A stretch of 64,000 bases of DNA. It comes from CALJXB01 sp965225935 (GTDB lineage: Bacteria; Pseudomonadota; Alphaproteobacteria; Kiloniellales; JAKSDN01). The stretch spans positions 248,001 to 312,000 of the forward strand of contig CBDDCC010000014.1 of the NCBI GenBank assembly GCA_965225935.1, in the 5' to 3' direction. Below the pieces are notes generated by a model, which ran no database searches, was not told the DNA's origin, and saw nothing but the letters and a program-made list of their open reading frames with translations. Below are positions 34,007 to 42,352 of the stretch, piece by piece. The first letter of the stretch is position 1. Every line of letters starts with the position of its first letter. The translations under genes were made by a program, and so were the position numbers.

Positions 34007-34722
34007 TCTCGGTCGTTATCCCGACATTGAACGAAGCGCCTCGGCTGCCGCCTCTTCTCCTGCGCCTGGCCGATGATCCCGCACATCACGAGGTCATCGT
34101 CGTCGATGGTGGCAGCAAGGACGGCACTGAGTCGGTGGCACATGGGTTGGGGGTGCGTGTCTTGCGTTCAGCGCCCGGCCGCGGCCAGCAATTGGCTCTC
34201 GGCGCCGCTGCCGCCCAGGGAGATACGCTCCTCTTCCTCCATGCCGACTCCGGTTTTCCCCGGCGCGGGCTGACGAGAATAGAAGGTATCCTGGCGGACA
34301 ATCCCGAGTGCCCCGGCGGGAACTTTCGCTTGGTGTTCGACGGCGACACGCCCTTCAGCCGCTGGTTGACCGGCTTCTATGCAGGAATTCGCGCGCGAGG
34401 GCTCTACTACGGCGATTCGGGTGTCTTCGTGAGGCGCACCGTCTATGAGGAGATTGGCGGCATTCGGCCGATCGAACTCATGGAGGACTATGAGTTTACC
34501 CGCCGCCTGGAACGCAAGGGGCGAACCTGTTGCATCAATGATCCCCCGCTCACCACGTCGTCGCGGCGATTCGAAGGACGCCGGCGTCTTGCCATCGTCC
34601 TGGGCTGGCTTGAGATCCATGCGCTGTTTCATCTCGGTGTCTCTCCCAGGCTGCTGGCAAAGCGGTACGAGTCCCAATGCCGCCGAGCCAAGAAGGCCGC
34701 ACTCGCTGTTCAGAGGAGTTGA
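34003..34722 (+). CDS. TIGR04283-type family 2 glycosyltransferase
   Basis: A 239-residue GT-A protein without membrane helices: ISVVIPTLNEA at the start, IVVDGGSKDGT, the metal-binding LFLHADSGFP, and YYGDSGVFVRR with LMEDYEFTRRL towards the end. This matches the short glycosyltransferases called rSAM/selenodomain-associated transferase 2. The GTG at 34003 overlaps the stop of the diiron gene and has AAGGTG 6 bases before it. The acceptor is unknown. Confidence 0.87.
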   Translation: MISVVIPTLNEAPRLPPLLLRLADDPAHHEVIVVDGGSKDGTESVAHGLGVRVLRSAPGRGQQLALGAAAAQGDTLLFLHADSGFPRRGLTRIEGILADNPECPGGNFRLVFDGDTPFSRWLTGFYAGIRARGLYYGDSGVFVRRTVYEEIGGIRPIELMEDYEFTRRLERKGRTCCINDPPLTTSSRRFEGRRRLAIVLGWLEIHALFHLGVSPRLLAKRYESQCRRAKKAALAVQRS

Positions 34723-34725
34723 TGG

Positions 34726-35601
34726 ATGATCTCTCACGGACGATACGTGCTGTCTCGTTTGGCACGGCTCGCAGCCGTCATTGCCATTGGTTTCCCGCTT
34801 GCAGGCATTTCGTCCTTCGAGGCCTTGTTCGCACCCCGAGCGGAGCTCTGGGAACGTTGGGAGACGCAAGATCCCAGCTCGTCGGACGAGATAGATCACC
34901 AAGCTTGGGGGCGGCTCCTGGAGACCTACCTTGCGACCGACGCTCATGGCGTCAATCGCTTCAACTATGGCGGAGTTTCGCTGTCGGACCGGCAGGCCTT
35001 GGATCGCTACATTGCCGGCCTTGCCGTGCTCCCCATCGATTCCTACAAGAAATCCGAGCAGCTCGCCTATTGGATCAACCTTTACAACGCCCTCACCGTT
35101 CAGGTGGTGCTGACCCACTATCCCGTCGCAAGCATCCGCGATATCGATATCTCGCCAGGACTCTTCGCCGATGGTCCCTGGGACAAGACGCTGATCTCCG
35201 TGGCAGGCGAGGCCCTCAGCCTCAACGACATCGAGCACCGAATCTTGCGGCCCATTTGGCAGGACCCGCGGATTCACTATGCAGTGAACTGCGCATCGAT
35301 CGGGTGCCCCAACCTTCAAGCAACACCCTTCACAGGAAAGAACGCCGATGAGCTGCTGGAGAGAGCAGCCCACGACTATGTCAACTCGACACGCGGCGTA
35401 CGGCCAAGTGAAAACGGCCTCATCGTCTCCAGCATCTACGTTTGGTTCCGGGAGGACTTTGGCGGCAGCGACGACAAGGTGGTGACCCACCTGCGGCGCT
35501 ATGCCGGACCAGAACTCTCAGCCGAGATCGAGCGAGCGCAAAAGCTCGTCGACCACGCCTACGATTGGTCGCTGAACGACCACTCCAACTCCGGGTCCTG
35601 A
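34726..35601 (+). CDS. DUF547 exported protein
   Basis: A 291-residue protein with an N-terminal signal (about residues 1-30). The DUF547 core is at about 95-245: QLAYWINLYNALTVQVVL, SLNDIEHRILRP, and IHYAVNCASIGCPNL with two conserved cysteines near residue 190. The cysteine-containing stretch suggests a thiol-protease-like fold, but no reaction is established. It starts 3 bases after the glycosyltransferase stop, so it is the last gene of the operon. Confidence 0.89.
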   Translation: MISHGRYVLSRLARLAAVIAIGFPLAGISSFEALFAPRAELWERWETQDPSSSDEIDHQAWGRLLETYLATDAHGVNRFNYGGVSLSDRQALDRYIAGLAVLPIDSYKKSEQLAYWINLYNALTVQVVLTHYPVASIRDIDISPGLFADGPWDKTLISVAGEALSLNDIEHRILRPIWQDPRIHYAVNCASIGCPNLQATPFTGKNADELLERAAHDYVNSTRGVRPSENGLIVSSIYVWFREDFGGSDDKVVTHLRRYAGPELSAEIERAQKLVDHAYDWSLNDHSNSGS

Positions 35602-35721
35602 ACCCTTGGATCGACCCACCCGGACGCCAACTCTTCGGATGCGCTCGAGTCCTTGAGTAGGGGCTGGCATCCTGCCGGTGTAGGAAAATGTGCGCCGCTA
35701 TGGGCGTCGGCGAGTACGCTA

Positions 35722-35781
35722 GATCAGAACCCACTCAGATGGAACCGCGACGCGGTTGCATCTGAGTGGGTGATTCTGATC
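35722..35781. repeat. REP-like palindrome after the DUF547 operon
   Basis: CCCACTCAGATG (35730-35741) pairs with CATCTGAGTGGG (35759-35770), the inner AACCGC with GCGGTT, and GATCAGAA with TTCTGATC at the outside. One mismatch and a 2-base bulge interrupt the stem. It can act as terminator or mRNA stabiliser and has the look of a dispersed repeat. Confidence 0.75.
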
Positions 35782-35797
35782 GAACTTGTAGATTTAG

Positions 35798-37154
35798 CAG
35801 GCTGCTGAAGAATTGTCCTGAGGGCAGGATTTGGGCTGTAGCCCGGGATTCTGATCCGATGGTCGAGGGGTTTGGGTTCGGCTGGTTGCGTGGGCGGAAT
35901 TTTCGATGCCCTGGTGCGATCAAGTTGCGGCGAGCAGCTTGGGTATGCGCACGAGATTGTAGGCGGCCGCGGTGAGGGTGAAGGTCCAGCCGACGCGCTC
36001 GAGGCCCCGGTGGCGGGTCTTGGCGAGGTTGCCGGTGGTCTTGATCCAGCCGAAGCCCTCTTCGATGCGCTTGCGCAGGCGCTGGCTCGCGGCGTAGCCC
36101 GGATGCCGGGTGGTGCGCTTGTCGATGGCGGTTCGGCGCGGCCTGCCGGTGACCCGGACATGGCCGTCGATGGCGATGTGCGGAGTGATCCTGCGCGCGC
36201 GCAGGCCCTCGACGAAGCTGCGCACGTCGTAGGCCTTGTCGGCGCCCAGGGTGACGCGCCGGCGGCGCCCCCCTCGGCTCTCCCTGCGGCGATCGAGCAT
36301 GGCGAGCGCGGCCTCGCGCTCGGCCCTGCCGCCGGCCCGGGTCAGCTCGGCGTCGACGACGAGGGCGTTGCGGTTCTCCATCAGGAGGTGGCCCATGTAG
36401 CAGAGCCGGCTGCTCTGGCCGTTGGCCTTGCGGTAGAGCTTGGCGTCGGGATCGCTGGTCGAGGCGTGGGTCTCGTTCGAGCGCCGCTCGCCGCGGAAGT
36501 CCCGCTCCGCGTTGCGCCCGGCCGGCGGCCTGCCGCCCTCCCCGGGGCCCTCCCCAGGGCCATCGCCGGGGCCCTCCCCCGCGCCGTCTTTGGGCCGAAA
36601 GCTCTTCATCGAGGCCCAGGCGTCGAGCAGCGTGCCGTCGACCGAGAAGTGCTCCTCCGATAAGAGCGCCTCGACCCGATCCTGGCTCAGCAGCGCGGCC
36701 AGGAACTTCGCCGCGATCTCGCCCTCGATCAGACGGTCCCGGTTCTTCGAGAAGACCGTGGCGTCCCACACCGGCGCATCCATCGAAAGGCCCACGAACC
36801 AGCGGAACAGCAGATTGTAGTCCAGCTGCTCCATCAGCTGGCGTTCCGAGCGGATCGAGTAGAAGGCCTGCAGCAAGAGCGCCCGCAGCAGCTTCTCCGG
36901 CGCGATCGACGGGCGACCCAGCTTCGAGTAGATCCCCTCGAACTCCGGCGACAGCACCTCCAAGGCCTCGTCCACGATCGCCCGGATCGCCCGCAGCGGA
37001 TGGTCCGCAGGCACCCGAGCCTCACAGCTCACATATGAAAACAACGCCCCGCTGTCCCCATCCCCGCCGCGCATCGCAACCCTCCGTTCCAGATCTCACC
37101 AGAACAGAGAATCACGTTACACCGAAAGCCGCGAGAGACTTTTTCAGCAGCCTG
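35798..37154. mobile_element. IS5-family insertion sequence, complete
   Basis: A 1357-bp element whose ends CAGGCTGCTGAA match as inverted repeats (35798-35809 and 37143-37154), with similarity continuing several bases inward. Both sides carry the 4-bp duplication TTAG (35794-35797 and 37155-37158), which fits the YTAR target of IS5-group elements. It carries one intact transposase gene on the minus strand. The right boundary abuts a palindromic repeat. An intact frame and ends suggest recent insertion. Confidence 0.9.
35920..37074 (-). CDS. IS5-family transposase
   Basis: A 384-residue DDE transposase. The N-terminal DUF772-like region contains LLRALLLQAFYSIRSERQLM and YNLLFRWFVGL. The catalytic part has FSVDGTLLDAW (first Asp), TLGADKAYD (second Asp) and the C-terminal RKRIEEGFGWIKT (Glu within the Y/R-E helix). 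A Gly/Pro/Glu/Asp-rich insert at about 160-180 (GEGPGDGPGEGPGE) is a low-complexity loop between the first two catalytic blocks. The frame is intact, so the element may be active. Confidence 0.92.
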   Translation of the reverse strand: MRGGDGDSGALFSYVSCEARVPADHPLRAIRAIVDEALEVLSPEFEGIYSKLGRPSIAPEKLLRALLLQAFYSIRSERQLMEQLDYNLLFRWFVGLSMDAPVWDATVFSKNRDRLIEGEIAAKFLAALLSQDRVEALLSEEHFSVDGTLLDAWASMKSFRPKDGAGEGPGDGPGEGPGEGGRPPAGRNAERDFRGERRSNETHASTSDPDAKLYRKANGQSSRLCYMGHLLMENRNALVVDAELTRAGGRAEREAALAMLDRRRESRGGRRRRVTLGADKAYDVRSFVEGLRARRITPHIAIDGHVRVTGRPRRTAIDKRTTRHPGYAASQRLRKRIEEGFGWIKTTGNLAKTRHRGLERVGWTFTLTAAAYNLVRIPKLLAAT

Positions 37155-37156
37155 TT

Positions 37157-37220
37157 AGAGCAGATTCACGTGATGAGCTGGCATCGCGAAGCGATTCCAG
37201 CTCATCACAATCTGCTCTAG
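37157..37220. repeat. REP-like palindrome containing the stress-protein stop codon
   Basis: AGAGCAGATT at 37157-37167 pairs with AATCTGCTCT near 37209-37218, and TGATGAGCTGG with CCAGCTCATCA in the middle, with a GCGAAGC tip. Its outer end supplies the TAG stop of the universal stress protein (37217-37219). It can serve as that gene's terminator. Confidence 0.8.
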
Positions 37221-38059
37221 TGCGAGAGGAAGATGGCCCCTTGAAAGCGGTGCAAGAGCTGCAGGGCGTGGGTGCCGAAGCGTTCCATGGCCAGGAAGCG
37301 CTTGTAGCTCGAGCCCAGAACCAGGGTGTCGGCACCGACCGCCGCGGCCTCGCGCTCCAACAGCGCCACCCGGTCCTTGGCGTCGTCGAGGACCGAGGTG
37401 GTCGCCTCGAGGCCGTGGCTGGAGATGTAGTCGGCAGCCTCGGAGAGCAGGCGCTCGGGTTGCTTCTCGCTCTTCGGCGCGCCCACGGTCACCAAGTGCA
37501 CCGCGATGTCGGGCCAAGGCTTCATCTGCGCGAAGTGCTTCATGGCCTTGGCGCTTTCCAGCGAGCCCGACAGGGCCACCATGACCTTTCGGCGCTCGCT
37601 CGGAGCGAAGGGCGAGACGGCCAGGATCGGGCGAATGCCCGCCGCCAGGAAATGCAGGACCGTCGACACATCGCGAGGACTCTCCTCGCCCCCCAACCAG
37701 GGGCGGTTGGCAAGCAGGAGCAGATCCTGGAACTGCCATGCGCTGCTCAGGGTGCGGTCGAGGCCGCTTTCGATCCGCTCCTCCCGGAAGGCGACGCCTG
37801 CTCGTTCGGCGCTTTCCTGCAGGTTGCGCATGGGCGGGCCGGCATCTTCGTAGGCGCGGGACAGGGTTTCCGCTTGTTCCTTCAGCTTGGAGGTAAAGAC
37901 GCCGGTGGTTGGCGGCCGCGACGGCACCAAACGGTCCGAGTCGACGAGCGCCATGCCGGTCAGGACGGCCTGACTTCGTGCGGCGGTATCGACGGCGATC
38001 GGTGCGATGGCCGATTGTGCGGGTGACCGGCATACGCCAACCAAGATGCGCGTGATCAT
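37217..38059 (-). CDS. Universal stress protein family (UspA-like), two-domain size
   Basis: A 280-residue cytoplasmic protein, about twice the length of a single Usp domain. The N-terminal half (MITRILVGVCRSP) and the C-terminal half (ERRKVMVALSGSLES near residue 162) each begin as a Usp fold. The last part has ADTLVLGSSYKRFLAMERFG, similar to the ATP-binding loop G-x2-G-x9-G. ATP-binding Usp proteins respond to starvation and stress. The stop codon lies in a palindromic repeat, and the coding end may have been reshaped by it. Confidence 0.88.
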   Translation of the reverse strand: MITRILVGVCRSPAQSAIAPIAVDTAARSQAVLTGMALVDSDRLVPSRPPTTGVFTSKLKEQAETLSRAYEDAGPPMRNLQESAERAGVAFREERIESGLDRTLSSAWQFQDLLLLANRPWLGGEESPRDVSTVLHFLAAGIRPILAVSPFAPSERRKVMVALSGSLESAKAMKHFAQMKPWPDIAVHLVTVGAPKSEKQPERLLSEAADYISSHGLEATTSVLDDAKDRVALLEREAAAVGADTLVLGSSYKRFLAMERFGTHALQLLHRFQGAIFLSH

Positions 38060-38487
38060 AGCCTTCCTTTCGACCCTCTGGGCGTTCGCCAAATTCCGCC
38101 CCCGACCGGCTCCGAACGCTAGCAGATTCCGACCTCGAAGACGACTCGGGTCTCCCGTCGCAGACCCCTGCTCGACAGGCCGCTGCCGGACGGCGGCGGC
38201 TGCTACGGCGAGTCCCCGGCCCGGATTTCGTCCGCTCGGCAGCCGGAGACGGCCCTTCGAAGCCGCGCTGCCGACCCCTGGCAGACAAGTTGCTCAAACG
38301 CGCGCCGGACGCTATCGATGAGGCTTTGAAGCGGCGGGAGGGCAGTACGAGGAACCGCCGTGAGGGCAGGGAGGGCAGCCCGTCGCCGCGAGTCTGTCCA
38401 AGCCGGCGAAGAGCGGCCCGCGGCCTACGCAGTTGGGTACACATGTGGCAGGTGCCGGAACAAGCCTGCGGCCACCGGAACGGCCGC
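38060..38487. other. Intergenic region without a supported gene
   Basis: 428 GC-rich bases between two minus-strand genes. Long open frames here are shadows of base composition and have no ribosome-binding sites. Promoter of the universal stress protein is expected near 38070-38120. Nothing else was recognised. Confidence 0.4.
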
Positions 38488-39582
38488 TCATTCGGCCTGC
38501 GGCGGCGCCTCCGAGAAGCGGGGCCAGTCGGCCAGGAGGGCCTCCACCACCCGGTTCCCGACCGCATAGGCGGCATCGAGCGCGGCCAACCGGGCGGGAA
38601 ACATTGTTCCCTCGGTGGCGAGGCTCTCGGCGGCGGTGACGCCGGCGTGCTGCATGGTGAAATTGCTTGTTGTGCGCAGCACCAGCACCCGCTGAAAGTC
38701 CGCTTTTCCGGCGCTCTCGAGCGCTGTGAGCGCCCCCATGGTCCCGGTGTCCTCCATGTTGCTGGTGGCGAAACTCGCGGCCCCCTCGCTCCAGTAGGCG
38801 ACCCAGTCCGTCGCCCAATCGTTGAGCAGCCGGCCGTGCCAGAAGGTCATGGCCGCGAGCGTGTCGCCGCGCATCACCCGCGGGGCCTGCCTGGCCGCGT
38901 CGAACGCCAGGTACTTGGCGCGCGTGGCCACCAGGCCCGCCGGGTCCGGCAGGACCATGTCTTTGGTCAGGTCATAGGCCCAGTCGACCAGCCCCTCGTT
39001 GAGCCGATAGATGATCCCGCGGAAGGGATGGGGCTGGGGCTCCGCGTAGGGCCGGCTCGCCCGCAGGGGCACATAGCCGGTCGGCCAGTCCTCGGGGATC
39101 TCGCGGGCGTCGATCTCCCGGGCGAGGTCGCCGTCCACCACCCAGTCGGCCCAGACGGCCGAACCCAGGGGCGCCTTCGCCGGATTGCCGCCGGCGATGC
39201 CGGCCACCAGCCAGTAGGCCTTGCTGAGGTCGAAGCGCGGGTCCAGGCCCAGGGCCATGATGGAGGCCGCGGCACGGATCGAACCGCTCCCCGTCGTGAT
39301 GACGAGCACCTGCTTGTCCCGATTGTACTGGAGATCCTGCCAGCCGGCCGGGAAGGGCAGGACTTCGGTCGACGGCAGCCCCTCCACCCAGCGCTGCAGC
39401 TCCCCCGGCCGGTCGCCCTCGTCGTGGGGTTTCCCGAACATGGTCACCACGACCACACGGACGGGGACCTGCGCCACGTCTTGCGGCTCGGCCATCGGCC
39501 GCATGGGCGCGACCAGGATCACCAAGCCGAAAACCAAGCAAAGCGAGTAGCGCCACATCGCGCCGGTCCGTCGAATGCTCAT
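38488..39582 (-). CDS. NUP-family purine nucleoside protein, exported
   Basis: A 364-residue protein with an N-terminal signal (about residues 8-31) and the purine nucleoside permease (NUP) family core: VLVITTGSGSIRAAASIMALGL, YWLVAGIAGGNPAKAPLGSAVWADWVVDGDL in two blocks, and TSNMEDTGT near residue 285. Despite the name, the fold resembles nucleoside phosphorylases rather than membrane carriers. With a signal peptide, a periplasmic nucleoside-binding or -cleaving role is likely. It stands alone. Confidence 0.88.
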   Translation of the reverse strand: MSIRRTGAMWRYSLCLVFGLVILVAPMRPMAEPQDVAQVPVRVVVVTMFGKPHDEGDRPGELQRWVEGLPSTEVLPFPAGWQDLQYNRDKQVLVITTGSGSIRAAASIMALGLDPRFDLSKAYWLVAGIAGGNPAKAPLGSAVWADWVVDGDLAREIDAREIPEDWPTGYVPLRASRPYAEPQPHPFRGIIYRLNEGLVDWAYDLTKDMVLPDPAGLVATRAKYLAFDAARQAPRVMRGDTLAAMTFWHGRLLNDWATDWVAYWSEGAASFATSNMEDTGTMGALTALESAGKADFQRVLVLRTTSNFTMQHAGVTAAESLATEGTMFPARLAALDAAYAVGNRVVEALLADWPRFSEAPPQAE

Positions 39583-39721
39583 GGTCTAAGGGAACAAACT
39601 GGGGCGCGAAGGTCCAGGCCGGCGCGAGTCTAGGACGGATCGGCCGCCTCGTCTCCCCCAACGCTTCGTCAAGGGGCTGATCGGAGAGCGAGATGAAGAT
39701 CGGACCGGTGGCGGCACCTGC

Positions 39722-40246
39722 TTGGCCCTGGTTCTTGACGGCACCGTACCCCTGTCACTTCCGCATTCGTCGCCCGGCAGGCGAGCGCCGGCTACCGGCC
39801 AACGATGGCCCATTGGGCTGGTCGAGACCGCCCTGTTCCGAGCGGCTTCCCCTTCCACGAAAGCCCGACTTCTTGCAAACGGACGAGGGGCGAAAGTAGC
39901 TGCCGTGGCGGCATGGAGCGCGCCGACCGATATGCGGACCGTTGCCGCGGCCGTGCCAGAACTGGCGATCTACTGGGAGGATCTTCCGGAACCCGAACGT
40001 CTTGATGAGCGTTCGCCGCTGCGACTGGCGGATCGGATGCGAGCTCCTGTCCTGCTCATCCACGGTAGCGCGGATCGACACATTCCGGTGACGGAGTCCG
40101 TCTCGCTGCACAAGGCACTGCTCGCCGCTGGGAAACAATCGACGTTGAGCGTCTACCCCGACGAAAGCCATTCCTTCACTGACGAGGGGAGGCGAAGGGC
40201 CGAAGCGGAACTGGACGCCTTCATGAGGCGGTTTCTGCAAGAATAA
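39722..40246 (+). pseudogene. C-terminal remnant of an S9-type (prolyl oligopeptidase-like) hydrolase
   Basis: From about 39890 the frame reads VAAVAAWSAPTDM and then RSPLRLADRMRAPVLLIHGSADRHIPV and YPDESHSFTDEGRRRAE (each shown in part), the end of an alpha/beta-hydrolase with catalytic aspartate and histidine. The nucleophile serine elbow that should lie upstream is missing, and 39722-39890 has no hydrolase similarity. The gene has therefore lost its 5' part. Expression of the fragment is unlikely to give activity. Confidence 0.72.
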
Positions 40247-40587
40247 GTGCCGTTCCGGCTCGACTCCTGAGAATCAGAGCACAGCCTCAAAATCCCAACC
40301 AGGCGATAGACTACTCCGGTCATGTTCTGGCTAGAGACGGCCCTGAACCGAAATCGCTTGAATGGGTGCAGCATCGCGATCCGTCAGAGAGGAAGCCAGT
40401 TCCGCTCTCTTCCTCTGAAGGCGGGCCTCGCCACAGGTCTATCGTCTGAGGCCAGCCAAGAGGGCAGGCCCTAGACAGGGTGGAATCCCGGCGATATAGA
40501 TCTGGCCGGCTTCGGCGAACGGCGCCTTGTGTCGCAACTCAGCGAATTGCCGGCTGTTCTCGCGTTGGTTCGTGATGTGTGAGGCGG
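40247..40587. other. Intergenic region
   Basis: 341 bases with moderate GC and no gene supported on either strand. It follows the hydrolase remnant and precedes the TPR gene, whose promoter should lie at its right side. No repeat or RNA fold was recognised. Confidence 0.4.
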
Positions 40588-41331
40588 ATGGCGGACTTCG
40601 AGACTGCATTGGCTCACCACAGGGCCGGCCGGGTCGAGTCGGCCAAGGCCGGCTACGAGGAGCTGTTGCGCCACGATCCCGGGCATGTCGACGCGCTTCA
40701 CATGCTTGGCGTGATCTCTGTCGGGCAGGGCGACCCGAACCGTGGTATCGCGCTGATCCAAGAGGCTCTCTCCAAGCAGCCGAAGTTCCCCATGGCCTGG
40801 AACAATCTCGGCCTGGTGCTCGTCGATATGGGCAGGGTCGGCGAGGCCGTGGACGCCTTCGAGCAGGCGGCCGGGATGCGCCCCGAGGACTACGAGATTC
40901 GCCTGAACCTGGCGAACGCGCTCCGCAGGCTGGGCCGCCTGGATGCGGCGACCCGCTCCTACCGCCAGGCCGTGTCGGCCCGGCCGGGTGCCGCGAAGGC
41001 CCGGCTCCTGCTCGCCCACGCGCTGAGGGACGCCGGCGCGTTGGACGAAGCCGTCGCGTGCTACCGTGCCGTGGTCTCCGCGGATCCGCTTCTGGGAGAG
41101 GCCTATTGGAACCTGGCTCAGGCCTTGCGGGACCTCGAGAGACTGGAGCAGGCCGAGCAGGCCTGCCGCCGGGCGGTGGAGATCCGGCCCGGCTTCACCC
41201 AAGCGAGGCGGGAGCTCGGCGAACTGCTCCTGCGGCTGGGTCGCCGCTCGGAAGGCCTCGAAGAACTGAGGACGGCCGATGGCATGATCGAGTTTTCCAT
41301 GGACGCCGCGGTTCCGTATCGCGTCGTCTAG
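40588..41331 (+). CDS. Tetratricopeptide repeat protein
   Basis: A 247-residue soluble protein made of about six TPR units (HHRAGRVESAKAGYEELLRHDP, LGLVLVDMGRVGEAVDAFEQA, YWNLAQALRDLERLEQAEQA). It ends after the last unit in a short tail. The ATG at 40588 is chosen because GTGAGGCG stands just before it. The next gene is a prolyl-4-hydroxylase-like dioxygenase 22 bases downstream. TPR units with such dioxygenases often occur in one chain; here they are separate genes, so complex formation is a reasonable inference. Confidence 0.9.
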   Translation: MADFETALAHHRAGRVESAKAGYEELLRHDPGHVDALHMLGVISVGQGDPNRGIALIQEALSKQPKFPMAWNNLGLVLVDMGRVGEAVDAFEQAAGMRPEDYEIRLNLANALRRLGRLDAATRSYRQAVSARPGAAKARLLLAHALRDAGALDEAVACYRAVVSADPLLGEAYWNLAQALRDLERLEQAEQACRRAVEIRPGFTQARRELGELLLRLGRRSEGLEELRTADGMIEFSMDAAVPYRVV

Positions 41332-41353
41332 AGTCCCGCGGAGGTGCGATATC

Positions 41354-42004
41354 GTGCGGCGCGACAGCCTGAACGGCGATGCAGGGCCCAGTTTCATCGG
41401 CTGCTGGGCGTTGGAGAGCGACGGCCTTTGCGACCGCATGGTCGCGTTCTTCGAGCAGAACGACGAGGCGCAGTCGTCGGGGCGGATCGGAACCGGCCGG
41501 CTCGAAGGGGTCCACAAGCAGTCCTTGGATATGTCCATCCGTCCTAGAGACCTGGAGAAGCCGGAATACAAGGCCCTATCCGAGTACATGGGGCTGCTGC
41601 ACAACTGCTTCAGCGACTACATGGACCAGTGGGACTTTCTGAAGACTTTCCTGGAGACCGCTCACGTGGGCAGCTTCAATCTCCAGAAATACGAAACCGG
41701 CGGCCATTTCAACAAGCTGCACGCCGAGCGTACGAGCTTGAGCAAGGCGCACCGGGTGCTCGTTTGGATGACCTATCTGAACGATGTGGACGCCGGTGGC
41801 GAGACCGAGTTTCCCCACTACGGCCTCAAGGTCCGGCCTGTGAAGGGTCGGACCTTGATCTGGCCGGCCGAATGGACCCACGCCCACCGCGGTTGCGTCG
41901 TCGAGGCCGGCCCAAAGTACATCGTCACCGGCTGGATGCATTTTCCCGCTTCCGGTGGGCCGGGCGATGGCTCCGCTCGAGCCTCGAACGTCACGGAGTC
42001 CTGA
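41354..42004 (+). CDS. 2-oxoglutarate/iron(II)-dependent dioxygenase, prolyl-4-hydroxylase-like
   Basis: A 216-residue double-stranded beta-helix protein. Visible site residues: H123 and E125 (KLHAER) and H178 (THAHRG) as iron ligands, and K188 (GPKYIVTGW) as the 2-oxoglutarate anchor. The variant H-x-E in place of the common H-x-D is noteworthy. LNDVDAGGETEFPHYGLKV is typical for the prolyl-4-hydroxylase alpha subgroup. The GTG start at 41354 has GGAGGTG 9 bases before it. The target protein is unknown; the TPR neighbour may help bind it. Confidence 0.9.
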   Translation: MRRDSLNGDAGPSFIGCWALESDGLCDRMVAFFEQNDEAQSSGRIGTGRLEGVHKQSLDMSIRPRDLEKPEYKALSEYMGLLHNCFSDYMDQWDFLKTFLETAHVGSFNLQKYETGGHFNKLHAERTSLSKAHRVLVWMTYLNDVDAGGETEFPHYGLKVRPVKGRTLIWPAEWTHAHRGCVVEAGPKYIVTGWMHFPASGGPGDGSARASNVTES

Positions 42005-42352
42005 TCCGCGCCGGGGCGGAGGCGGCCTGGCGGTCCCGATCTCCCGCTTCGTCCGTGTTCCGGAGGCCCCCGGCGACGGGGAAGTCAGGCAAGGCGGCCG
42101 GCGGGTCCTCAAGCTCGGCCGGCAGCCCGGCGGATGCTGGTTGATCGCCGCTGCCGTCTTCAACGCGGATCTTCGTTCGGCGCGAGGAGAAAGAGGGATG
42201 TCGTCGCCCCGGCCGACGCCGGCCACGAGCGCCGTCGCCGGATCTTGACCCTCGGAGCCTGCCGTCCTCGACGGGCCTGTCCGTTTCTCAGATGGTCGCC
42301 CAGCGCTTGTCCGACCGGTCCGAGGCCGAACGGTGGGGTTCGGCGATACCGA
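42005..42352. other. Intergenic region without a supported gene
   Basis: 348 bases between convergent genes. GC-rich frames lack motifs and ribosome-binding sites. GAGGAGAAAGAGGG at 42185-42198 precedes an ATG, but that frame runs only 16 codons with biased composition. Nothing else seen. Confidence 0.4.

Noticed and set aside
38290..39633. 447-codon plus-strand open frame opposite the NUP gene
   Set aside because: It is low-complexity and Arg/Gly/His-rich, as expected for the antisense of a GC-rich gene; the opposite strand has a full family match.
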